NCBI GenBank assembly: GCA_902728285.1
Contig: CACVBU010000619.1
Location: 1,187,963-1,251,962, forward strand
DNA: 64,000 bases
Source: Clytia hemisphaerica
Lineage: Eukaryota > Cnidaria > Hydrozoa > Leptothecata > Clytiidae
Direction of reading: 5' to 3'
The notes under the pieces were generated by a model. That model did not search any database. It saw only the letters and a program-made list of their open reading frames with translations, and was not told the origin of the DNA. Below, one piece after another: positions 29,401-34,108 of this stretch. The position numbers were made by a program, and so were the translations under genes. How positions within the stretch are numbered: position 1 is the first letter of the stretch; every line of letters begins with the position of its first letter.

Positions 29401-30373
29401 GTTATCTTTCTGTGGAACTTTAAAAAATCGGGATTATTTCGGCGGGCTTGTTTCGTTTGTATCTCTAAAATTAATGTCCATATGAAGATGAAATTGTACA
29501 AATAAAGTCACCTCATAACAAGGAAAAAGTAGAAAAAAGAATAGATCGGCGTGGTGTAAGATAGGACTGGAGAAAATGGATCAAATTACGTAAAAACAAA
29601 GTTTGATAATTCGATCATTCGATCGATCTACGGTGGATGGCAGGAAATTTGTTAGTTAAGATTAAGATTTTTCAATTCTATACACTGTATATTATCATAG
29701 TATGTTTTAGAATATATACTCTGAAAGACCACGAACTACAAGTATGACTATATATGTTAAGTGCTTATTTATAGGTCACAGAACCTCTCAAAATCCTTTT
29801 ATCATTCCTCTTGACTGAGGTCAAGATTGTGTTTATTTTTCACTCGGAAAGACCCAAAAAGTCCGGAATTAACTCTTATTTTACTGTTTTTACTGTTTTA
29901 TCGCTTCGCATCACAATCTGTGCGCATTGTCTGCTTGATAAAAAATTTCCGTACGTTGACCTCTGCGATGAAGTATGATTTATAAATAGCAACACTTCTC
30001 TCATTGTCTCCACTCTCTAAACAACACTCCATCGCAGCGGTCGGTTTGAAAAATCTCAAATGAGAAAAGACAATGACAACAGACCCTCTACGGCAATCAA
30101 TTTTGAAATTAGACGTAGATATGGGTATGTGTACAGACAAGAGCGCCGTGTGCATATCACGAATTCGATTCTTTTATACTTTTTGGATAATAACCACTTT
30201 TCTTCATCTATTATCAGGAGCAAGCTGAACCATACCCAGTGGATGATTGCATCGCTTTACCCATCTATTACACTATCAAGCGAGAGAAAATTGTGGCACA
30301 ACTCAACGTACCAGCCGGCGGAGAGCCCCACAAGTGGATTCAATGTGGCGCCGCCCTATTTTTGAAAAATTAA
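246..30373 (+). CDS. DYNC2H1: Cytoplasmic dynein 2 heavy chain 1, C-terminal 36 exons (5' end outside window)
   Basis: Motor subunit of the dynein-2 complex, which powers retrograde intraflagellar transport in cilia. I place exons at 246-648, 1042-1274, 2056-2422, 2826-3052, 3513-3650, 4151-4425, 4824-4947, 5285-5406, 6494-6580, 7014-7140, 7539-7790, 8110-8208, 9037-9218, 9450-9555, 9694-9813, 10244-10378, 10989-11132, 12338-12427, 12691-12756, 13068-13118, 13583-13654, 14303-14431, 14822-14894, 15786-15895, 16316-16366, 17930-18055, 18364-18630, 19048-19129, 21647-21780, 22892-23062, 24124-24240, 24594-24747, 25044-25302, 26245-26329, 26905-27021 and 30218-30373. Every junction has AG/GT signals and compatible phase; the total is 5451 nt, 1816 codons plus TAA. 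The order AAA4, stalk, AAA5, AAA6, C-terminal domain and phrases such as [13 protein letters not shown] and [12 protein letters not shown] match the dynein-2 heavy chain as I remember it, rather than axonemal or cytoplasmic dynein-1 chains. The whole family protein is about 4300 residues, so roughly 58% lies upstream. No frameshift or internal stop was seen. Confidence 0.95.
1600..1760 (-). mobile_element. tRNA-derived SINE, family A, copy 1
   Basis: On the minus strand the head reads like a tRNA: GGAGCG pairs with CGCTCC, an A-box-like GGGCAAGTGGTCAAAGG and a B box GTTCGAATCC are present. The body then reads GATAGCCGAGCCGG and the tail GACTGTCTAAAAGTCCT. The same body occurs at 4640-4820 and 26520-26705, so this is a dispersed element, not a single tRNA gene. 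It lies in dynein intron 2. Confidence 0.75.
2431..2507. mobile_element. Short palindromic MITE next to exon 3 donor
   Basis: About 77 bp with imperfect inverted ends (CCAGCTGGTACACGACGTT against CCAAGCTGGCACACAACGTT read from the other side) and an internal palindrome TCTAACGTTAGA. It begins 9 bp after the exon 3 boundary. A related half copy occurs at 12757-12838. Confidence 0.5.
2826..4425 (+). CDS. DYNC2H1: DYNC2H1 exons 4-6: end of AAA4, stalk coiled coil 1, start of microtubule-binding domain
   Basis: These exons encode about residues 334-547. Exon 4 finishes AAA4. Exon 5 opens with [18 protein letters not shown], the heptad-rich start of the ascending stalk helix. Exon 6 continues the helix and ends with the conserved [18 protein letters not shown] segment, which leads into the microtubule-binding tip. 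Lysine, glutamate and alanine are strongly enriched, as expected for an antiparallel coiled coil. The donor at 4426 is a strong GTGAGT. Confidence 0.93.
4640..4820 (+). mobile_element. tRNA-derived SINE, family A, copy 2
   Basis: Contains a B box (GTGGTTCGAGTCCCC), then the family A body CCAATGTTCTGTTCACTTC and GATAGCCGAGCCGG. Its tail runs up to the acceptor of dynein exon 7 at 4823. The left edge is uncertain. Confidence 0.7.
4824..7140 (+). CDS. DYNC2H1: DYNC2H1 exons 7-10: microtubule-binding domain and stalk coiled coil 2
   Basis: These exons encode about residues 548-701. Exon 7 has [17 protein letters not shown], exon 8 has the [17 protein letters not shown] segment at the end of the microtubule-binding domain, and exons 9-10 form the descending stalk helix ending in FKRWSAQ. 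Exon 9 is only 87 bp and has no useful ATG, but its flanking splice sites (cag at 6491-6493, gtaagt at 6581) and phase 2/2 fit. A tRNA-derived SINE fills the intron immediately before exon 7. Confidence 0.93.
5716..5832. repeat. Dispersed repeat with CCGGGTTCCACTTAAAGC and TGGATGG core, copy 1
   Basis: Contains GGGTTCCACTTAAAGC, TATAGACTGGATGGTGCGA and a hairpin GGCGGACTGTAAAACAGTCC at its right end. Related sequence occurs at 23695-23760 and 33660-33775. Class unknown. Confidence 0.45.
7539..9813 (+). CDS. DYNC2H1: DYNC2H1 exons 11-15: AAA5 module
   Basis: These exons encode residues 702-954. Recognisable blocks include [73 protein letters not shown] and [13 protein letters not shown], in the order expected for dynein AAA5 and its following helices. 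The splits fall at conserved phases (0,0,2,0,0). Introns 12 and 15 hold MITEs at 8218-8500, 8719-8970 and 9901-10140. Confidence 0.94.
8218..8500. mobile_element. MITE with AAATAAACG ends and poly-G tracts
   Basis: The left end reads GTGCCAAATAAACGAGGGG and the right end is a decayed inverse (CGTTGTTTTGGCAT). Internal poly-G tracts and CCTAATAAGGTCC are shared with 34245-34478. It lies in dynein intron 12. Confidence 0.5.
8719..8970. mobile_element. TTATAAGAAC-family MITE, copy 1
   Basis: The end TACACATTTTTTATAAGAAC is matched by an inverted GTTCTTATATAA...CGTGTT. The interior has the family words AAGAACA and AAAACCTTAA. It lies in dynein intron 12. Confidence 0.6.
9901..10140. mobile_element. 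TTATAAGAAC-family MITE, copy 2
   Basis: Inverted ends TACACACTTTTTCATAAGAA and GTTCTTATAAAGAAAGCGTG. It has the same interior vocabulary as the other four copies and lies in dynein intron 15. Confidence 0.65.
10244..15895 (+). CDS. DYNC2H1: DYNC2H1 exons 16-24: AAA5-AAA6 linker and first part of AAA6
   Basis: These exons encode residues 955-1244. Landmarks are [16 protein letters not shown] (exon 16), [17 protein letters not shown] and [10 protein letters not shown] (exon 17), MFALHLVHG (exon 19), [11 protein letters not shown] (exon 20), [11 protein letters not shown] (exon 23) and [15 protein letters not shown] (exon 24), the last being the AAA6 beta-strand/P-loop-like region. Exons 19-21 are very short (66, 51 and 72 bp) and are supported by phase and flanking signals. 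Intron 17 (11133-12337) and intron 23 (14895-15785) have been enlarged by transposons. Confidence 0.93.
11171..11777. mobile_element. pogo/Tigger-type MITE
   Basis: The ends CAGTGGAACCTCCAATTAGC and (inverted) CAGTAAAACCTCTAATTAAC are flanked by TA on both sides (11169-11170, 11778-11779), as in Tc1/mariner/pogo insertions. The 607-bp interior repeats GTCCGCTAATTAGA several times and has no transposase frame. It lies in dynein intron 17. Confidence 0.8.
12757..12838. mobile_element. Related CAACGTT-rich MITE fragment next to exon 19 donor
   Basis: It shares GCTGGCACACAACGTTGTTT and repeated TAACGTT motifs with the element at 2431-2507. It starts directly at the intron side of the exon 19 donor. 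Confidence 0.45.
12844..12926. mobile_element. Small pogo-like inverted-repeat fragment
   Basis: CAGTAAACTTTCGCTAATTC at the left and TTAGCGAGAGTCAATTG at the right are mutually inverted. It resembles the ends at 21349-21522. Confidence 0.45.
14005..14275 (-). mobile_element. tRNA-derived SINE, family B
   Basis: On the minus strand the head is tRNA-like: A-box-like GAAGGTAGAGCATCC and B box GGGTTCGATCCCC within about 72 bp. A roughly 200-bp non-tRNA body follows, ending near GACAGGAGTCGCAGAC. Only one copy was noticed, so family status is inferred from the tRNA-head-plus-body structure. It lies in dynein intron 21. Confidence 0.6.
15036..15660. mobile_element. piggyBac-like MITE interrupted by a hAT MITE
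   Basis: The left end after TTAA (15032-15035) reads CCTTTTAACTGCC...CGTATTTTT. The right end read inverted is CCCTTTCCGTGCCATAAGTA, followed by TTGA. The CCC/GGG ends and TTAA-like flanks suggest a piggyBac-type element. The second element at 15325-15645 sits in its right end. Confidence 0.45.
15325..15645. mobile_element. hAT MITE with 8-bp target duplication
   Basis: Inverted ends CAGTGGCGTGGTGG and CCACCACGCCACTG enclose 321 bp. ATGGCACG is duplicated exactly on both sides (15317-15324 and 15646-15653). End sequence and 8-bp duplication are those of hAT elements. Open frames here are chance. Confidence 0.88.
16316..23062 (+). CDS. DYNC2H1: DYNC2H1 exons 25-30: AAA6 module
   Basis: These exons encode residues 1245-1521. 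Landmarks are YHQVAMGQGQ across exons 25-26, [17 protein letters not shown] (exon 26), [14 protein letters not shown] (exon 27), [12 protein letters not shown] (exon 28), [19 protein letters not shown] (exon 29) and [14 protein letters not shown] (exon 30). These are hallmark AAA6 to C-terminal-domain sequences of dynein heavy chains. Intron 28 (19130-21646) is dominated by a 73-bp satellite array inside a pogo-like element. Confidence 0.94.
16550..16690. mobile_element. TCATGATATGCA-ended MITE, copy 1
   Basis: ATCATGATATGCATCATTG at the left and CAATGGTGCATATCATGA at the right are inverted copies. Internal GTGACGTAAAAT lies near the centre. The ends match those at 25698-25853. It lies in dynein intron 25. 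Confidence 0.6.
16884..17314. mobile_element. Probable MITE with CACTC..ATAGTGTG ends
   Basis: CACTCCATAGTGTGGACCCC at the left is matched by inverted CACACTATGCACTCTGAGTG at the right, with G/C-tract interior. The target duplication is unclear. Confidence 0.4.
18104..18278. mobile_element. pogo-like AATTCGA MITE
   Basis: GTTGACTCTCTTTAATTCGA at the left and an imperfect inverted end near AAAAAGTTCACTG. The internal AATTCGAA vocabulary is shared with 19402-21311. It lies in dynein intron 26. Confidence 0.45.
18700..18888. mobile_element. MITE with TTCGAATAAACGCC inverted ends
   Basis: The left end is TTAGTTCGAATAAACGCC; the right end is GGGGGCGTTTATTCGAAGTAA. It has several internal GGGGCGTTTA repeats. 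It lies in dynein intron 27; a small related piece is near 42896-42932. Confidence 0.6.
19141..19345. mobile_element. TTATAAGAAC-family MITE, copy 3 (right end unclear)
   Basis: The left end is TACACGTTCTTTTTATAAGA. The interior shares CCGATTAGGAAAATGGAC and TGCTCACAAAATGGT with other copies. It begins 11 bp after the exon 28 boundary. Confidence 0.55.
19402..21311. mobile_element. pogo-like MITE expanded by an internal satellite
   Basis: The left end is CAGTTGACTCTCTCTAATTC; the inverted right end is CAGTTCACTCTCTCTAATTC. Both are flanked by TA (19400-19401, 21312-21313). Nearly the whole 1.9-kb interior is the 73-bp tandem array described separately. It fills most of dynein intron 28. Confidence 0.75.
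19421..21264 (+). repeat. 73-bp tandem satellite, about 25 copies
   Basis: The unit starts CGAACTAAAGTATTTGTCCC and includes CTCAGCTGAACTAGTATAAA and CTCTCTGCAATTATAAATC; successive CGAAC anchors are 73 bp apart (for example 19421 and 19494). Most copies differ by 0-3 bases, with a few short deletions near 20730 and 21170. The unit contains the TCTCTAATTCGAACT word of the host element's own ends. Confidence 0.93.
21349..21522. mobile_element. pogo-like AATTCGA MITE, small copy
   Basis: CAGTTGACCCTCAATAATTC at the left and an inverted AGTTCGAAAAAGCGAGAGTC at the right. It lies 38 bp from the satellite-bearing relative. Confidence 0.6.
23695..23760. repeat. Dispersed repeat, copy 2 (partial)
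   Basis: GCGCCATCCAGTCTATAAAA and AGCTTTAAGTGAACCCCTGG are the reverse complement of the core at 5716-5832. Confidence 0.4.
23787..23967. mobile_element. pogo-like AATT MITE
   Basis: CAGTCATCTCCCTCTAATTT at the left and inverted AATTAGAGAAAGTCAGC at the right. It lies in dynein intron 30. Confidence 0.5.
24124..30373 (+). CDS. DYNC2H1: DYNC2H1 exons 31-36: C-terminal domain and stop codon
   Basis: These exons encode residues 1522-1816 and the TAA at 30371-30373. Landmarks are LNLWKKLNQ (exon 31), [14 protein letters not shown] and [16 protein letters not shown] (exon 33), [16 protein letters not shown] (exon 35) and [17 protein letters not shown] (exon 36). The final intron, 27022-30217, is the longest and contains a complete ion-channel gene on the same strand. 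A possible poly(A) signal AATAAA lies at 30668-30673. Confidence 0.94.
24336..24550. mobile_element. TTATAAGAAC-family MITE, copy 4
   Basis: Contains AATTATATAAGAACACAAGG at the left and TACGTTCTTATAAAAAAGG at the right, with the shared interior (TACTCACAAAATAATGAGAA). It lies in dynein intron 31. Confidence 0.6.
25335..25559. mobile_element. MITE with TACACGGGTTGCAAAATTA ends
   Basis: ACACGGGTTGCAAAATTA at 25336 onward is matched by inverted ACACAGGTTGCAAAATTA at the right. The inner arms pair less well. It lies in dynein intron 33. Confidence 0.7.
25698..25853. mobile_element. TCATGATATG-ended MITE, copy 2 (near-complete palindrome)
   Basis: The two arms pair along most of their length: CACCCAATACGTCACTT against AAGTGACGTATTGGGTG around an 11-base loop, and TCTGGAGAGT against ACTCTCCAG further out. 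The DNA could form a long hairpin. It lies in dynein intron 33. Confidence 0.75.
26520..26705 (+). mobile_element. tRNA-derived SINE, family A, copy 3
   Basis: Contains a B box (GTAGTTCGAATCCCC), then CCAATTTTCTTGTTAAGTTC, GATAGCCGAGCCGG and the tail GACTGTCTAAAAAGTCCTTT, all shared with the copies near 1600 and 4640. It lies in dynein intron 34; the left edge is uncertain. It is followed by a short poly-C tract and a fragment of the poly-C MITE family. Confidence 0.7.
27022..27847 (+). other. Intron 35 sequence upstream of the nested channel gene
   Basis: AT-rich DNA with no repeat family or coding segment that I recognise. It presumably includes the channel promoter, but no clear TATA or initiator could be chosen. 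Confidence 0.4.
27848..29344 (+). CDS. DEG/ENaC (ASIC-like) sodium channel subunit, intronless, nested in dynein intron
   Basis: This is a complete 498-codon reading frame for a degenerin/epithelial sodium channel subunit, a trimeric plasma-membrane cation channel. Visible features are a charged, coiled-coil-like N-terminus (residues about 17-59), the conserved cytosolic His-Gly at 69-70, TM1 at about 82-104, and the post-TM1 motif FPAITICN at 126-133. A cysteine-rich extracellular loop follows (for example [10 protein letters not shown] and NDCGCRQAC). A second membrane segment contains [14 protein letters not shown], whose Gly-Ala-Ser at 468-470 is the selectivity filter. The protein ends in a short basic tail. 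The length is typical of the family. It sits in the last DYNC2H1 intron on the same strand without introns, so it is either an ancestral single-exon gene or a retrocopy. The gating stimulus cannot be told from sequence. Confidence 0.93.
   Translation: MFSTVKKWMFKTSAKICIEEELKKIEEGKNENELEKKVTKLKSELELVQKMYKEQQQSNVVGLDSLTIHGLPRVISSPSGFVKICWFILFSASLALLYYFFCQTYDKFQSNPTYTVSSIEYGNLSFPAITICNMRNPRDHSVKYYQGSANANQLLAFALMNSTTLSEPDFERFSPGAGVFVDQIKKYCSFGGKSETCGKQYWNSVTLGPSCMMFNFDGKLTQKDIGLNNGLQLLLYIKSDTYLKDLNNSFYDYVNHYPTQGEILVAVHEPLTFPDFWSNVYHLQLGFLNHIQLYRKRTTKSQNCMRGYNESNLPIPGGYDQSVCLSVCNLRKSYKTCGDILPKYRDVIGYDALPALNISSNCSQCLEQFDGSSFWKNDCGCRQACSSTSYTSSTLVSSWLSNEKVMRINALLKETRNIKLSNKDIRHNFTILNVYYNTFRSSLEEEKNRFEIEDLIADVGGLMGLCIGASFFSIFELVFVFIIFLVDLPRRIWRRCCG
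29501..29506 (+). terminator. Poly(A) signal of the DEG/ENaC gene
   Basis: AATAAA about 157 bp after the channel stop codon. It would let the nested gene end its transcript within the dynein intron. Confidence 0.5.
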
Positions 30374-30667
30374 TGTAGATTTGAAGCTCTGTGCCTTTTT
30401 CGATGGCATTGGATGCCGACGATAAACTCCGATGAATAAGCTCAAGAACGATTCTGTCTTCGTTTTATAAAAACGTTAACAAGCTACTAAGGTAAAATTA
30501 TTTATTTCAATGTAGATATTTTCATCATTTTTTAGAAATTTTAGTATAATGTTGACGAGGCATTGCGTCTGACGAAATTATTTGATTTGTCATATACAAC
30601 CATACTTGGTTGACTTTCCCTACTTACTTTCTTGTTCTTAAGGTCAAAGACAGCCATTTTCAACTTG

Positions 30668-30673
30668 AATAAA
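30668..30673 (+). terminator. Candidate poly(A) signal of DYNC2H1
   Basis: AATAAA about 295 bp downstream of the dynein stop codon; the first canonical hexamer I noticed there. Confidence 0.35.
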
Positions 30674-31582
30674 ATTTGATTTTGTTGCAATTGTCAAAAT
30701 TAAACTAGTTTCAGAACCCTAAAGATCTTAGTCCCGAAGAAACTTAGAAAGTTGCTAACATAGTTAAGTTTAACAACAACCGCGAAACTCCTTTTTTACT
30801 GGAGATAAACCATTGACTTCCAAGCCCGAAGGGCTGGACTTGAGACTCCTGGATGGGAAATGAAACTACTTATTCCCCATCCAGAATACCTACGCGTGGT
30901 TTTTACACAAATACCGGATCGAAACTAAAATCTATCGCTAGATTTCAAAAAATGCAGTCCTCAAAAACAAAGGAACCGCTAGGAACCGTCATGATTACGG
31001 CGCGTTCTAGGCGAGTTTTGGATGGGAAATAAGTGGCTTCAATTTTTCTTGCCTGAGAAGGGTTGAAGATTCGCCTTTAGACTCAATGTGATAAACCTCA
31101 TGAAAGGGACATCTAGTGGAATTGCTACTGCGACAAAGAATATTCTTGCCTTCGTATACTTCTGAAATATGTTTGCTAAATTCTGATCATGAAAATTTTT
31201 TATTGTATTACATAATTTATGTAGAAAAACACTGTAAATTTGTTTGTTTCTGTTTTGATTAAAATTTTTAACTTGTAATTTATGAATGAGAATAATAATG
31301 AAGATTTGATCATAATTTGTTATTTCATCTCACAGATAGAGCTGTTCCGTCCCTGCTATTCGAATCAAAATAATTCGCCATCTTTGATAAGTAGACCATA
31401 GTTCGGTGCCGGCAATTTGCTTCACCTGCCGATGCTTGAGAAATACAGAGTAGTTCTATCTAGTGTTTTATATATAAGATATCTATGTTTGGTCTTCTTG
31501 AAAATCCTCACTTTGCAACTTTTAGCATTGTTATCTGGATGGTGGAGAAGTCAATTAGAACGAGATGTTGAAACAATGATGT

Positions 31583-31820
31583 GTATACACGTTTTTTATA
31601 CAATTTATATAAGAACAAACTATATAAGAACAAAGCTTCGATGACCAAAATTTTAAGAACGAGGCTTTGAAGACTCTAAAACACCCAATTTCTTAGGAAA
31701 ATGGACCAAAATACTCACAAAATGGTGAAATTAAGAACATTTTTAGGCTTGAATCTCAAAAAGTTTAGAACATCCAAAGGCTTCAAAAAATTTGGATGTT
31801 CTGATAAAAAAAACGTATAC
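31583..31820. mobile_element. TTATAAGAAC-family MITE, copy 5
   Basis: Inverted ends GTATACACGTTTTTTAT and ATAAAAAAAACGTATAC. The interior shares AATACTCACAAAATGGTGAA with the others. It is intergenic, between the two convergent genes. Confidence 0.65.
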
Positions 31821-32232
31821 TACAGCTATGACATCCTTGTCTTTTTTCAAAAATATGTAAGTGCGGACGGGAAAGTGGAATTTTTGCTTAGAATGCAAAA
31901 TTTCTTAACTGCATTTTAAAACCTTTCATCACAATTTTTGCCCTTATTGAATTCAGGACAACGATTTTTTAAGAAATTTTCGTGGTGACACTTAACTCAA
32001 GCCAACTTTTAGTTCAAAAATTTTCAGATCTTCCCAATGATTCGCAAAATGTTCATTTACGCAAAAAATGTCAAGTTTTCATCAATCAAGTTGCATATGG
32101 GAAATATTTTTGACTCGAAATTTTGATAACTCGGGTGAGTTAGGTCATGTCTAGATTTTTAAAAATCACAAATCCCAAATCCGCGACCAATAGCACCCAA
32201 TCTCAGGTATTCACTTATTGATTTTTAGATGA

Positions 32233-32740
32233 CCTATACCTTAAGGTTTCATGACCCGGTTGTTATGTAATTAAATATTAACCTAAAAATTAATTATTAA
32301 AGAAAGTGTGAATTATGACGTCATCGATTTATGACGTCATAAATCGAAAATTATCTTTAACTATATAAGTACATGTCAAATCTTTGTCAAATTTGGACCA
32401 AAGATGCATCTTAATGGTGCCAAACTTTTTAATGAAAAATTTTTAAAAGATTTTGATGACGTCAGCAAAAAATGCAACAAATCGAAAAACGCGATTTTTT
32501 GCTGACGTCATCAAATTTTTCAAAAACTTTTATTTCAAAAAGATACATTTCAGTTAGATGCATCTTTGGTTAAAATTTGGGAAAGATTGGACATGTATTT
32601 TTAATATTATAGCGATTATACGATTCACGACGTCACCAAATTCGATCAAATTAATCGTGACGATTACAATTTCTTTAATAATTAATTTTTGGGTTAATAT
32701 TTAATTACGTAACACCGGGTCCTGAAACTTTAAGGTCTAG
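32233..32740. mobile_element. Palindromic MITE with ~70-bp inverted ends
   Basis: The left arm CTATACCTTAAGGTTTCATG and the inverted right arm CTAGACCTTAAAGTTTCAGG continue pairing through ATTAAATATTAACC and AATTAATTATTAAAGAAA. The centre holds a second hairpin (GCAAAAAATG.. / ..GATTTTTTGC) flanked by TGACGTCA-type sites. Confidence 0.8.
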
Positions 32741-33659
32741 AGGTACTTTAGAGCCCTAAGTGGATCTCTGAATCTGGCTACTATTGGTAGCGAAAACTTA
32801 GGGTAAACTGTTAGGTTTTTGAGACTTGCCCTAAGTCACTCGAGAAGTGTTAAGATTTTAATAACAGGAAAAACTCTTGTTCCATGCTTGTCCCGACATT
32901 TCAAATTTTCCAGGGGTTAAACGATCGCTACATCATACCAGGATTATAGCTCGAACGATACACGCTCTTCTATAAGAATGGTGTTTCTTCATTTCATGAT
33001 GAATATTCTTAACTTTTCGGGAAAATCATCCTGACATATTTGTACAGCATTCTCAGGTTAAGAACCTAATTCAGACTACAATCTGGAGACTTACGACCTT
33101 AGGATCTCAGGATTTAAAAGCTCGAATTTGCTCCAATAAGGTTTGGTTGGAATATAGCCTAGAAGCCACCAAACCCCTCCAAAATCGAAATATTTAATTG
33201 AAGTGCTATAAAATAGCAATTCTCGCCCGAACTTTAAAAATTCTGAAACATGTTAAAATAATTTCGACTATGATTGTAGATTTGGCATTTGATATATTTG
33301 CATAAAATGGCAGTTTTGTGAAAGTAGTGAGCCTTACTTGGGGGTAATTGGCAATTTATAATTGAAAATACTCTAAAAATGTCATTTCTTAGCTTCAGTA
33401 GCTAAAATCCATGATGGTGATATTCTTAGCATATTATTAATTTTTTGGCCAATTTCATCGTGAATATTCTTATAAAGTATATTCTTATACAAAAACAGTT
33501 CCTACGAAAATTCCAAACAACAAAATGCTTCAATTTGAAAAATATAGTTGAGAATTTGGAAACCAAAATTGCCGATTTCCATTCCCGTATAAAAAGAAAC
33601 ATTTGGCTCTTCCATAAAATGTTCGTACATGTCACAATGTCCGTGGGGTAAATCATCTT
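32741..33659. other. Intergenic DNA without recognised content
   Basis: AT-rich, with no open frame that resembles a known family and no inverted-repeat element detected by eye. Confidence 0.35.
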
Positions 33660-33775
33660 GCGGATCTTACAGTCCGCCTGACTAAAAGCTCAAAATTAAG
33701 AGTTATCATACAATACAGGGCCATTTAATCACACCATCCATTCTATCAAAAAGCCCTTAGTGGACCCCAAGCTAA
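33660..33775. repeat. Dispersed repeat, copy 3 (partial)
   Basis: TACAGTCCGCC at the left and CACACCATCCATTCTATCAA with CCTTAGTGGACCCC at the right match the 5716-5832 repeat in opposite orientation. Confidence 0.4.
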
Positions 33776-33868
33776 AAAAAAAGAACCAAAATCCAGTGAG
33801 GCTCGCACGTATTCTGATTATGCATGAAATTTTCTGTTTTCTTTTTTTTTTTAATTTATAAAATTTAC

Positions 33869-33874
33869 TTTATT
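33869..33874 (-). terminator. Candidate poly(A) signal of the brambleberry-like gene
   Basis: AATAAA on the minus strand, about 235 bp beyond the stop codon at 34109. Confidence 0.35.
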
Positions 33875-34108
33875 CGAAATTCGAATCTTAAAAAATATTG
33901 ACAAGGCGAAATGCGTATACAAAAAATTACTAGAAAATATTTACAAATTCAAGGTCAAGAAAAACGACCAAAATATAAAATTACCAATAAAAAACACGAA
34001 AATATTTTAAATTGAACGGAACCATAAAAATGGAAAAGTTACAACAAAAACACTTATTGCGTCAAATTTATACAAGACAGGTGAGGTAATACAAAAATGT
34101 TTTAAATT

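Larger units (their letters stand above)
30374..32232. other. Intergenic DNA between convergent dynein and brambleberry-like genes
   Basis: The dynein 3' UTR is expected here. Apart from the MITE at 31583-31820 I see no gene; short open frames lack family features. Confidence 0.4.
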
